A stretch of 64,000 nt of DNA from Ahaetulla prasina (Eukaryota > Chordata > Lepidosauria > Squamata > Colubridae): NCBI RefSeq assembly GCF_028640845.1, contig NC_080548.1, positions 4,272,314-4,336,313 of the forward strand. Reading direction: 5' to 3'. Position 1 is the stretch's first letter. Each line of letters opens with the position of its first letter. The notes beneath the pieces are model-generated. The model was not told where the DNA came from. It saw only the letters and a list, made by a program, of their open reading frames with translations, and ran no database searches. Positions 54,881 to 64,000 of the stretch are shown piece after piece. Made by a program: the position numbers and the translations under genes.

Positions 54881-56267
54881 TGACAGATTCGACACAATGA
54901 GAGGCTTTTGTATAATTGACAAAAGACTTCGTGACTGTCTTTTGGGCATTCTTTGGCTTCCTCAATTATCCAGTGTTGTGATGCCCTTAGGATTGCAAGG
55001 TCTACCAAATTGGGAACTTTATCATCAAGCAGCGATGTTAACCTGGGTTAAAGAATGGATTTTATTGAGAAATACAAGATTATTGATTTTGGAAGGACAT
55101 GATTTGCAACTAGGTTGGAACGCTTTCCTATGATATGGCAAAAATAGGATACATGGATATTTTCAGAGACATTGTGTAAGAAATGGCTTGTTAACAATAT
55201 GGGAGAGAGTGAAAAAAAACCCATTACATGGAAATACCAATGTGGCTTTCAACAATAGAAGCATTGACACATCCGGATATGATTAACATGAACAATATTG
55301 TATATTACAAAGACATTTTAACTGAGAAGGGAGAGTTAAAACAGAAGCAAGACTTAGAAAAACAAGGGATTGAGACTGAATGGTACACAAGATTGCAAAT
55401 ACAATCAAGATATGATAAAGACTTGAAACGGGTGAAATGCTCCTGGTTCGGACCGGATCACCCGATCCGGTAGCGATGGCGGCTGGTGGTTCGGAGAACC
55501 GGTAGCAAAAATCCCTAGCCCTGCCCCCTGCTGAGCCACACCATCATCAGAGGGTTATTTTTTTTTACTTTTAAAAGCATTTTTTCTTCAGCTGAAAAAA
55601 TACTTTAAAAGTAAAAAAAAAGCTTTTGATGACCGCGTGGCTCAGCTGGGATCATCAGAACCCTTTAAAAGTTTTTTTTAACAACCTCTTGGCTGAAGAG
55701 GTTGTTAAAAAAAAAGGTTTTAAAAGACTCCTTTGGCATCCCAGCTGAATTGCCTGATCACCAGAACCTTAAAAAACATGTTTTTTATAAGGTGTTCGGC
55801 CGAAGGGGTTGTTAAAACAATCGTTTTAAGAGGTTCTGGGCTGCGATCAGGCAACTTCAGCTGGGATCATCAGAGGAGCCTTCTAAAAGCTTTTCTTCCT
55901 CTGGCGATCCCAGCTGAGTTGCCTGATCATCACAGGCTTTTAAAATCATTTTTTACAACATCTTACAACAGCCCCCGCCCATGCTCACCCACTCGCCATG
56001 TCCCCACTTGCCTCATTGCTGCTCCTTTTGGGCTCGCTAAGCCTTGCTTTGCTTCGGCTGCTGCAATCAGTTGCATCAGCTAGCAACTGAATCTGCCTGC
56101 CTGCAATCTATCTCCTCGGTGAGCAACTGAATCTGCCTGCCTCCAATTGGGTAAGTAAATGGGGGGGGGAGCTTTAAAAATAGTTAATTGGGTTTTTTTA
56201 AGGAGGTTTTTTTTAGACAGCAATTTAAAGTTAAGGAAAACTTAAATTTAGCTGCTTTTATCTAAAA

Positions 56268-56403
56268 CAGGAGTCTCCAACCTTAGTAACTTTAAGGTTT
56301 GTGGACTTAAACTCCCAGAGTTCCTCAGGCAGATTTCCTGGCTGAGGAACTCTGGGAGTTGAAGTCCACAAACCCTTAAAGTTACTAAGGTTGGAGCCTC
56401 CTG
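56268..56403. mobile_element. 136-bp hairpin MITE (hAT type)
   Basis: Almost the whole element is one inverted repeat (CAGGAGTCTCCAACCTTAG... and ...CTAAGGTTGGAGCCTCCTG) with a loop of a few bases. The exact 8-bp duplication ATCTAAAA flanks it at 56260-56267 and 56404-56411. Confidence 0.88.
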
Positions 56404-56754
56404 ATCTAAAAAAATAAATATAATAAAATAAAATATTTGTGCAAGTTTCTGAGATTTAGTTTGTTTCTGTGGTGTTTCACTCTAACTACACAAACACACA
56501 AAATCTCACAAAGCTGTATGTGGCACTTTGTGTGTGTGTAAAGTGTGAAAGTTGATTTTTGAGCTTTTTGTGGCGCTGTGAGGTTCCTGCCTCTTGCAAG
56601 GGACATTTTGGGTGAAGTGCAGCTGCTTTTACATTGTGTGTGAGTCAGTTGTGTTGTGTTGTATGTGTGTAAAGTGTGAAAATTGGTTTTTGGTACCTCT
56701 TATTGTTTTGTATACTTTGTTTTTCATTTTTATTATTTATAATATAATATATAA

Positions 56755-56860
56755 TATAATAACAAAGTTGGAAGGGACCTTGGAGGTCTTCTAGTCCAAC
56801 CCCCTGCCGAGGCAGGAAACCCTACACCATTTCAGACAAATGGCTATCCAACATTTATTG
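56755..56860 (-). repeat. CR1 3' end, inverted, inside the hAT
   Basis: CAAAGTTGGAAGGGACCTTGG then GAGGTCTTCTAGTCCAACCCC is the standard CR1 3' end in reverse orientation, adjoining an ATAAT repeat tail at 56735-56762. Confidence 0.75.
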
Positions 56861-57681
56861 TTATTGGCCACACCCAATCAGTCATCTGACCACCAAGCCA
56901 CACCACCAATTAAGCCACACCCACAGAACTGGTAGGGAAAATTTTTAGATTTCACCCCTGCTTGAAACAATATGGTTTTAATCTGGGGGAATCAGAGTTG
57001 GATCAGATATTGATTGGAAAGGATTAAAAAATGATTAAAAAATTGTATAATTACTTATTGCAAGTTAGATTAGAAGATGAAGAAGTAAAAGAGACAATGA
57101 TAACTTGGGCAAAAAAATTTGGTTATGCAATAGAATTAGAGAAATGGCAACAACTATGGGAATTATAAATTGACAATGGCAACGGCATATAAGGAAAACT
57201 TATATAAAATGTTTTATAGATGGCACATTCCACCAGAAAGGCTAGCAAAAACGTTTAAAGATAAATCAGCTAAATGTTGGAAAGGCTCGAATTTGCCGGG
57301 GTCATATTATCATATGTGGTTGACATGTATAGAAGCAAAAAAATATTGGTTTAGAATACAGACGTGGTTAAAGGAAATGCTACAAAAATCTATAGAATTA
57401 AAGCCAGAGATTTTGTTATTGGGTATTTTGCCAGAAAGATATAGCAAAGAAGAAATGTATTTAATTATTCACGTAATAACAGCAGCAAGAACTGTATTTA
57501 CGCAAAATTGGAAGTTAGAGAGAATCCCATCATAAGGTGAAGTAATAAAAAAGATCTTAGACTGTGCGGAAATGAATAATTAACTTTAAGAATAAAAGAT
57601 AAAGAGGAATCCGTGTATTACAAGACATGGAAAAGATTTTATGTATGGTTAGAAAAGAGACAGAAATAAAAGACAATAGAT

Positions 57682-59154
57682 CAGGGGTGTCCAAACTACG
57701 GCCCGCGGGCCAACTGCGGCCCACGGGTCAGTTTTTATTGGCCCGCAGCAAATTCTCGGTGGACAGTGGGGTGCGGCCCCCGTCCTGGCCCCCAAGGAAG
57801 CCGCCGCTCGCCCGGTTGCAGATGCGGAGTGGCTCCGCTGAGGCGATCCCCGCCTACCCGGGGCTGCGGGCCGGCCATTCCGCCACTGGGCTGTAGGGGG
57901 CGCCCAGGACGCCCATGGCTCCAGCCCGGCCCACCAGACAGGAAGAGGCGGGCAGGCGGCGACGCCCATCGTCCCCACGCGGGGCTGCAGCCCCGGAAGC
58001 CAGGCAGGCGAGGCGCTCTGCTTCCCAGCCCCGCGCGGGATCCAATCCGGGCGCGGCGCTCTGCACGCTCAGGGGCGCTACTTGTCGCGGATGATGGTCT
58101 GCAGCCCCCGGATCTGGTCGTTCATGGGCAGGAGTTTGAGCTGGGCCGCCGCCGACCCGGCCAGTCGTGACGCCGCCGCCGCCGCCGACGTGGCCGTGGC
58201 CTCCTCGGCGCCCGTCGCCCGCACAGCAGCCGTTCCGCCAGCGCAGCAGCATCGGCTGCCGCCGGCGCTGCTGCTGCTGCTGTCCGGGCTCAGGCTGTCA
58301 CCGCTGCCCGGCCGGGTCGGCGGCGCAGCTGCCGAGGCCCGCCGCCGCCGCCGGCATCCCGGCCTCTGCCCCGCCGGGCCCACCACGCCGGTCGCGGCAA
58401 GGCATCGCCTCCATGCGCTGCTGAAGCAGCGCCGCGCGCCCGCCACACGCTCCGCTTTACCTCAGCCGCGGGCCCGTGTGCCGCCCGTGACGCGCCGAGC
58501 TCGCCCGCCCCATTGGCCGCCGCGCCTGCCGCTCCGCGCCGCCACTCGGCGTTCGGAGGAGGGGCCGGTGCCCGCCCACTCTCGCCCCCTAGTTAGCCCC
58601 GTCCCTTTCTGGCCTGGGTGGGAGCCGCGTGGCACACCTGAGTGGCTGCGAGGAAGCGGTGCGGGCCTCGCCTGGGCCTCCCCAGAGTCCCTCCATTGGC
58701 TGCTGTGTCTCCCTCAGTGGGAAGAGAGTTCGCGACGGACGGCGGAAAATCCCCAGTAAATACATGCTGGTTGCCAAAAGCTTGACTTTTGATGTAACTG
58801 GGGATGCTGCGAAGGTCATAAATGCAAAGACTGGTGGTAAGTCACTTTTTTCAGTGCTGTTGTATTGGTCGCTAAATGAGTGGTTGCAAGCCGAGGATTA
58901 CTGGTAGCCGCTGTCAGTATTTAGGTCTCTATGTATTTAGGTTTCTATGCCCATAGCCACATCCACTCAGTCACATGAGGAGTTAGCCACGCCCACCAGT
59001 CACATGACCACCAAGCCACACCCCAAAATAAGCCACGCCCACAGAACTGGTACAAAAAATTTTAGCCCCCCACCCCCACCCACCCCCCCGTGGCCCGGGC
59101 CTTTGCTTATTTTTCTGTATTTGGCCCTCACTCAAAAAACTTTGGACACCCCTG
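57682..59154. mobile_element. Composite hAT-type element with captured GC-rich host exon
   Basis: The ends CAGGGGTGTCCAAACTACGG and ...TTTGGACACCCCTG are inverted repeats, flanked by an exact 8-bp duplication CAATAGAT (57674-57681 and 59155-59162). The interior is mosaic: a very GC- and CpG-rich block (57750-58740) with a UPRT-like exon on the minus strand, a piece of the TAGTCC-type dispersed repeat (58755-58905), then a remnant of the right end of hAT family A (58930-59065). No transposase is visible, so it would depend on an enzyme supplied elsewhere. Confidence 0.87.
58078..58446 (-). pseudogene. UPRT: UPRT exon 1-like fragment captured by hAT element
   Basis: The minus-strand frame starts MAGARRCFSS, is rich in Ala, Arg and Ser, passes GSGDSLSPDSSSS, and ends AQLKLLPMNDQ-IRGLQTIIRDK followed by TAG. 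The last 20 or so residues match what I remember of vertebrate UPRT (LKLLPMNDQIRELQTIIRDK). UPRT is a uracil phosphoribosyltransferase-like protein. In human UPRT the N-terminal low-complexity region precedes this motif. The match ends where an exon boundary could lie, and the surrounding GC-rich sequence may be the captured promoter and intron start. Identification is from memory, not from a search. Confidence 0.7.
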
Positions 59155-59267
59155 CAATAGATAAACAATGTTAATAAATGGAAAATAAATGAGAAAAACG
59201 GTTATGAAGAAATAGAAACCCAGATATCGCCAGAGTAAATGGAAAAGGGGGATGGGGGGCAAAGAAG

Positions 59268-59844
59268 TGTTGGAAGAAATATCCATCTGGGTTCAGTTCC
59301 AAGTGGGGACAAAGACACTGGAAATATGGAGACTGCTTGGAAAGATGGTTTAATGGTGGTCAGGATCACATGGCTTGAGTTCCTGAACAGAAAAGGGCTG
59401 AGATCCTGTGTGCTCCCTGGCTTTATGCTTTTTCTGAGCTTTGAACTTTCTGGGGCACAGGAAGAGTATCCTGATTGGCTATCAAGACTCCCAGGGGGTG
59501 GGAGTCTTAGCTAGGTTTGTAGGTTGTCTCTCAAGCTTGCCTGAGCCTTGCCATGTGATGAGTTTCTGTTCTATTGTGTTGCAAATGATGGTCCATTAAC
59601 AAAGGTGGGGGGATTGAGTTTCTACCTCTGACCCATTGACAAAGGTTCGGGGAAATGAGTGAGCTAGGCTGAAGCCTTAATTGCCCATTGACAAAGGTGG
59701 GGGGTGGCAGGAAGTTGCAGGGAGCTGCTTTGTCTTTAAAGCATGTTTCTCCATTTCTCATCCAGGGAAATATATTCTGCCTTTTTTAATATTTTCTAAA
59801 ATATTTCATTCTTCTAGGAGGGGGGTGGGTGCTAAATTCCTACA
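59268..59844. mobile_element. Solo LTR in L1 3' UTR
   Basis: The segment starts TGTTGGAAGAAATATCC and ends TTCCTACA (TG..CA), flanked by GAAG on both sides (59264-59267 and 59845-59848). It contains three spaced copies of CCATTGACAAAGGTGGGG-like sequence (59591, 59632, 59683). The L1 3' UTR continues on both sides. Confidence 0.7.
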
Positions 59845-60399
59845 GAAGAGACGATTATAGATATAAATGTATGAAATGATGGATTGGGTAAAATAGAAAA
59901 GAAAGTATATATTATCAGAAGATTGGAGTTGTTTGGATACCAAACAAGGGAAATATCATACATCAAAGAAGAAAGAAAGAAGAGAGGAATAGAAGGTAAG
60001 ATAGAGGAGGTGAAGGAGAAGGAGGGGAAGATAAGTTAGGGGATAGGAGTAGGAGAGAAGGTGGGAAAGGAGGGAAAGAGAAGAGTGGGGGGAGAGGAAA
60101 GGGAAGGAGGTATGAGGAAGGAGAGGAGGAGGAAGAAGGTAGGAAAAGAGAAGAACGGAGGGAAAGAAAGGGTAGAAGAGCAACTCCAAATGTAATTAAA
60201 AGGTTTTCTTTAGAGAGAATATGTATGATTATCTATGAATAAGAAAACGTACATCTATAATATGTGTATGAGAAAAGAAAAAATAAAAAACTTTTTATAT
60301 AAAAAAAGGAGGGATTGCAAACTGATGTGCTGTAACAAAGCCGGCAAGCGAAGCAGTTGAACTTCTTGCTGTTCCCCGGTGAAAAATAGGAAATGAGTC

Positions 60400-60558
60400 A
60401 CGAGGCAGCCTGAAGAGTCGAACTCGACGGCGCCTTTCTCCGGCTAGAGCAGCGCCTCTTCCAGGAAGGGGGAGGATGGCGGGGCGCCGCTCGGGCCGTG
60501 CCTCTCGGTGGCGGGGCGGGGCACCGGAAGTGCGTCATCGGCGCCGGAAGAGCCGCGG
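60400..60558 (+). promoter_or_regulatory. YRDC: YRDC CpG-rich promoter
   Basis: GC- and CpG-rich sequence just upstream of the ATG. It contains ACCGGAAGTG (ETS site, 60523-60532) overlapping TGCGTCAT (CRE/ATF-like, 60531-60538), and a second GCCGGAAG at 60542-60549. The spacing to the ATG (about 20 bp) suggests a very short 5' UTR or transcription start sites within these elements. L1 sequence begins only about 100 bp further upstream. Confidence 0.7.
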
Positions 60559-60872
60559 ATGCCGGGCGGCTTGAGGCGGCGGGGGCTGTGGGCCATGCTG
60601 GCGGGCCCGGTGACGCGGGGGCCGCCGCTCTCTCCTTGCGCGGGCGCCGAGCGGCGCGTCTCCCTGGCCGAGGCCGCGGGCCAGGCGGCGCGGGCGCGGG
60701 CTGTGGCGGCTCTACGCGAGGGTGGGCTAGTGGCGGTGCCCACCGACACGGTCTACGGCGTGGCCTGCTTGGCGCAGAACTCCGCGGCCGTCGAGGCCCT
60801 GTACCGGCTGAAGGGGCGCCCCGCCGCTAAGCCGTTGGCCATCTGCCTGGGCGACGTCGAGCAGGTGCACAG
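60559..60872 (+). CDS. YRDC: YRDC exon 1
   Basis: Encodes the basic N-terminus MPGGLRRRGLWAML and the nucleotide-site start VAVPTDTVYGVACLAQ, then LKGRPAAKPLAICLGDVEQ. The donor is GTACGC. Confidence 0.93.
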
Positions 60873-63730
60873 GTACGCGGGCCGGGAGCGGCGGGGAGCG
60901 GCAGGGAGGGCGCCCCAGCCGCTGAGCCCTCTTCGCCCACAGGTACTGCCACGCGCCGGTGCCCGAGGAGCTGCTGCGTGATCTCCTGCCCGGTCCCGTG
61001 ACGTTGGTGCTGCCGCGCTCGGACGCCCTCAACGCCGACCTGAACCCCTTCACGCCGGTGAGCGGCCGGCGGGCGGGCGGGCTGCGCTCCTGGGGCTGGG
61101 CGATTTCTCCCCCGGGGGTGGAGCGGCCGCCTCCCTTTAGCAGCGCGCTTCTCTCTCCCCCTCCTGCAGCTGGTGGGCGTCCGTGTCCCCAATCACCACT
61201 TCCTCAGGGAGCTGGCCAAGGCCTGTGACGGTCCTCTGGCTTTAACCAGCGCCAACGTCAGCGACAGGGCGAGCAGCCTCACCGTCACGGTAAGAAGGGC
61301 TCTGGGCCCCTCAGCATGTTTGGAGCTACTCCTGGGCCTTGAGGCCCTCAGGCGTTTATAGAAAAGTGCTTGCTTGTGAGAAGTTTGCTTGATGTGGTCT
61401 GGAACTCGCCAGCCTTATACCTTGTGGTTCTGGACTGAACCTAACTTTGCTCTGTACCTTCTTGTTCATTGATTGATTTAATGCAAACAAGAGCCAATGC
61501 AATAATCACAGTGTATAGCAATAATTAATACTGTGGGATTCGTTGTCTAGTTCGGAAATAAACAATCACCAGCCAAAACTTCCAAAAGAAAGCAATAGTA
61601 ATGTTTGCAAAGCGGGTGGACCACACACACACAGGTACAGTGGACACACCCTAAATCATCAGTGCATTTGCCTTATATTCCCTGGTACCATTACAAATTT
61701 ACCTCCCACCTCTTCTTCATTGGCTTAGCAATAATGTCACAACCTATCTAAAGTGTCTAAAATGAATACATTATCTCTGCCCCTGATTACATCTCCTGCT
61801 ACACTAATTCTATCTCACCCTACCCTTATTTACGAATTTTCTTTATGGTCCTAGTTCCTAGGGGTTGTCTTTAGAGTAACTATCATATCAGTAAATTCTG
61901 GTTATGGCCAGTTTCTAACATAGCAGAGGCCTCTAATCCTAGCTCCTACGTACAGTTTTCAGACTTCAGCCTAGCTCATGAGATTAGAAACATATAACAA
62001 TGTATTTTGTTCACAGGCCAACATGTTTTCTTACAATTCTGTAAAAACAATACAGCTCTGTTTCCCACAATGCAGTATTCTTGGCATAGGGATCTCTACA
62101 ACATTCAAATCCCAAAGGACTTTCAAAAGAGCCATGTTTTTCTTTACTTGTTTGGGGCCAGGAGGAGCTATTCCAAAGGAGAGGTGCCCCATCCATTGCA
62201 CATCTCAATAAATGGGGGTGTTTAGCAGACATTCTGTTTTTAGATTGGGCAGGCACAGTTTCAACCTTTTGCTTTGAACAGAATCCTGCCTGCCTTTCCC
62301 ATGCTTCTGGCTGTCCATCCACCACCCTCAATAATATTTCCTGTGAAGTATATTAAGCAGGTTCTAGGAACTAATTTCTTATGTATCTTTTCTTCAGGAA
62401 TTCCAGGAGCTTTGGCCTCATCTTTCACTGGTCATCGATGGGGGTCCAACGGGGGATGACTGTAGTCCTGAGTGTCGGCTAGGCTCAACTGTGGTTGATC
62501 TCTCCATCTCTGGAAAATACAAGGTTATTCGAGCAGGATGGTAAGCAACACATTAGTTTAGGGTTGTTAAGTAGCTTACAATTGCTTCTTATGAAGGAGA
62601 AGCATTTTTATGGTCCAAAAGAGTTGATGATGCAAAATACCGTATTTTTTGGATTATAAGACGGACCCGAGTAGAAGACACACCAAGATTTTGAAGAGGT
62701 AAACAAGAAAAAGACATTTTTGCCCTTCCTGGCCCCCAGGAGCATTCTGCAGGCCTCCCAAACCTTCTGTGTATCCCATTTTTGCAAAAATGGGATGCAC
62801 AGAGGGTTTGGGAGGCCAAAAACGGACCCATTTTTCACAAAAATGGGGTGCGCAGAGTGTGGGTGGCCTGCAGATTGCTTCTGGAGGCTGGGGAGGGCAA
62901 AAATGCTAATTTTTGCAAGACTCATTTTTGGCCTCCCAAACCCTCCATGTGTCATGTTTTTGCCCTCCCCAGCCCCCAGGAGCACTCTGCAGACTTCCCA
63001 AACCCTCTGTGCATCCCATTTTTGCAAAAAATAGGACGAGCCGGGCAGGGTTTTGGGAGGCCAAAATAGAATAGAATAGCATTCTTTATTGGACACACAA
63101 GGAATTTGTCTCGGTGTACATAAAAGAAAAGATACATTTGTCAGGAATCATAAGATACAACACTTAATGATAGTCATAGGGAAACAGTCAATATAAATCT
63201 TAAGGATACCAGCAACAAGGTTACAGTCATACAGTCATAAGTGAAAGGAGATGGGTGGTAGGAATGATGAGAAGATTAATAGCAGTGCAGATTTAGTAAA
63301 TAGTTTGACAGTGTTGAGGGAATTATTTGTTTAGCAGAGTGATGGCGTTTGGGGAAAAAACTGTTCTTGTGTCTAGTTGTTCTGGTGTGCGGTGCTCTAT
63401 AGTGTCATTTTGAATGGCTGTGTTTGGTGTATAAGATGCACCAACATTTCCACCCTCTTGTGGGGGGCATCTACTGTACTCCGAAAAATACGGTAGATGC
63501 ACTTAAGCAGGCTTCTCATTTCTCACATACCTTGTGGACTGGGGAAACCCAAGTTATTGTACTATACTGTGATAGTTCTCATTGCATTCCAGAATATTAC
63601 AGCAGGAATCCCCCTCCTTCCCTGACTCTATTTTGTAATTATCTCTTCATTTTTTTCCAGTGCACTTACTCAAACTCTTGAAGTCCTGGCCTCCAAGTAT
63701 GGATTGAGAGCTGAGGTGTCTGGAGATTGA
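60559..63730 (+). CDS. YRDC: YRDC, threonylcarbamoyl-AMP synthase (complete coding region)
   Basis: Makes threonylcarbamoyl-AMP from threonine, bicarbonate and ATP, the first step of the t6A37 modification of ANN-decoding tRNAs in cytosol and mitochondria. Exons: 60559-60872, 60943-61057, 61170-61289, 62398-62540, 63661-63730. They sum to 762 nt, or 253 residues (human 279). The YrdC/Sua5 fold is marked by VAVPTDTVYG (about residues 54-63), YRLKGRPAAKPLAICLG, LLPGPVTLVL, PLALTSANVS and DGGP...CRLGSTVVDLS. The N-terminus is shorter than human and still Arg/Ala-rich, which could serve mitochondrial targeting. I chose the ATG at 60559; a second in-frame ATG 11 codons on is possible. All junction phases agree. 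Confidence 0.95.
60943..61057 (+). CDS. YRDC: YRDC exon 2
   Basis: Encodes YCHAPVPEELLRDLLPGP and VTLVLPRSDALNADLNPFTP, after a 70-bp GC-rich intron. The donor is GTGAGC. Confidence 0.93.
61170..61289 (+). CDS. YRDC: YRDC exon 3
   Basis: 40 codons after CTCCTGCAG: LVGVRVPNHHFLRELAKA and DGPLALTSANVSDRASSL. It contains the LTSAN box of the family. Confidence 0.94.
61400..62390. other. YRDC: YRDC intron 3, unassigned
   Basis: No exon-like segment. AATAAACAATCACCAGCC near 61556 and a short CA run at 61622-61633 hint at an old LTR-type repeat, but I cannot define its edges. Confidence 0.4.
62398..62540 (+). CDS. YRDC: YRDC exon 4
   Basis: Encodes EFQELWPHLSLVIDGG and SPECRLGSTVVDLSISGKY, ending mid-codon (GGA TG) before GTAAGC. 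Confidence 0.94.
62640..63493. mobile_element. DNA transposon with TA target duplication, in YRDC intron 4
   Basis: The ends CCGTATTTTTTGGATTATAAG and ...ACTCCGAAAAATACGG are inverted repeats bounded by TA on each side. The interior is a set of inverted and direct copies of GGCCTCCCAAACC / GGTTTGGGAGGCC and CCCATTTTTGCAAAAATGGG. A CR1/L3 tail lies inside at 63062-63420. It is non-autonomous, mariner-like by the TA duplication. Confidence 0.75.
63062..63420 (-). mobile_element. CR1/L3 LINE 3' end with (AATAG)n
   Basis: AATAGAATAGAATAGC leads into TTTATTGGACACACAAGG and AATTTGTCTCGGTGTACAT, then on the minus strand the CR1/L3 3' region seen at 27060-27400 (GACACAAGAACAGTTTTTTCC-like). It is inserted in the DNA transposon just described. 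Confidence 0.8.
63661..63730 (+). CDS. YRDC: YRDC exon 5 (terminal)
   Basis: Completes the split Cys codon and encodes ALTQTLEVLASKYGLRAEV, ending at TGA 63728-63730. The 3' UTR runs to or past the window end, and no AATAAA is seen before 64000. Confidence 0.9.
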
Positions 63731-64000
63731 AATATTGGACCTTGAGGGCACTGAAGAACTGTCAGGTTTTTTCCAGCCAAGAAAGCAAAATGTTTGTGTG
63801 ACCATTATGATTTCAAAGAGACTCTCCCTTAGGTGACATCCTCGATGCTGTTGCAGCTTCAGAAATTGTCCAATTTGTGACTTTGAGGACTGTGGCCAAA
63901 TGGCTGAATTTCCTTTAAGACTTCTTAAAGTCTTAAAGATTTCTGATTGCCTGAAGCATTTCTACATCTGGTTTGTCACACAGACTAACTTTTCCTACTC

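Larger units (their letters stand above)
55430..56960. mobile_element. hAT-type family A element (long copy) in L1
   Basis: The left end GGGTGAAATGCTCC has lost its first bases and the right end is ATTTCACCCCTG. They are flanked by an exact 8-bp duplication CTTGAAAC at 55422-55429 and 56961-56968. The first 90 bp match copy 1 (5786) closely. The interior has the same TTTTAAAAGTAAAAAAA palindromes. It carries two later insertions, at 56268-56403 and about 56755-56860. Confidence 0.85.
54890..60305 (+). mobile_element. L1 LINE ORF2 end and 3' UTR, interrupted three times
   Basis: The left piece (54897-55429) reads DKRLRDCLLGILWLPQL, PNWELYHQAAMLTWVKEW and LILEGHDLQLGW of L1 ORF2. After the hAT at 55430-56960 the ORF2 end resumes (frame 57170-57535: KMFYRWHIPPERLAKTF, YYHMWLTCIEAKKYW). 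After a second hAT (57682-59154) and a solo LTR (59268-59844) the purine-rich 3' UTR continues to an A/T-rich end near 60305. Each insert has target duplications that rejoin the L1. Confidence 0.85.

Noticed and set aside
58082..58759. 225-residue plus-strand frame in the GC-rich part of the hAT element
   Set aside because: It is antisense to the UPRT-like frame and composed of Arg/Pro/Ala repeats; the minus strand has the recognisable motif.

Overview
The window is vertebrate nuclear DNA, most likely from a snake. Three host genes lie on the plus strand in the order INPP5B (3' half), MTF1 (complete coding region) and YRDC (complete coding region). As I recall human chromosome 1p34, the same three genes are neighbours there, so this looks like a conserved synteny block. 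Every coding exon could be placed by its GT..AG boundaries, by consistent reading phase across junctions and by similarity to the human proteins as remembered. The squamate signal is the repeat set: CR1/L3 LINEs ending in (AATAG)n arrays, CR1 elements ending in short A/T-rich microsatellites, tRNA-type SINEs sharing a CR1-like 3' tail, L1 copies with G-rich 3' UTRs, and many hAT elements.

Layout. 1-15028: the last nine coding exons of INPP5B, covering the end of the 5-phosphatase domain, the ASH domain and the RhoGAP-like domain. Intron 8 holds a degenerate Ty3/gypsy-type element (7936-14257, minus strand). That element sits inside a CR1 and is itself interrupted by another LTR. 15029-18130: the INPP5B 3' UTR and flank, locally duplicated and followed by a tandem array with a unit of about 233 bp. 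18135-26165: a hAT element carrying an internally deleted L1; the L1/hAT/host block is present in three tandem versions. 26630-27560: CR1/L3 remains. 27600-28020: the CpG-rich MTF1 promoter and first exon. 28319-49070: MTF1 coding exons, with introns carrying a fold-back hAT, a dead Tc1-like transposon, an ORF1-only L1 derivative with a perfect 17-bp target duplication, CR1 copies and SINEs. 49071 to about 52980: the MTF1 3' UTR. 53375-60305: a CR1 and then an L1 that has been interrupted three times. 60500-63730: YRDC behind a CpG-rich promoter.

The host genes have unrelated jobs. INPP5B is a phosphoinositide 5-phosphatase of endosomes and Golgi, MTF1 is the zinc-sensing transcription factor of metallothionein genes, and YRDC makes threonylcarbamoyl-AMP for tRNA t6A. 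Nothing suggests an operon-like relationship.

The most unusual object is the hAT-type element at 57682-59154. It has 8-bp target duplications, and its GC-rich interior encodes on the minus strand what looks like the first coding exon of UPRT, which would be a host exon captured by a DNA transposon. Also notable are the ORF1-only L1 derivative (32008-33867), a 19-residue glutamate run in MTF1, a possible MTF1 upstream ORF, and a pattern of shortened homopolymers in the tandem repeats that suggests part of 16.9-20.6 kb is low-accuracy gap-filled sequence.
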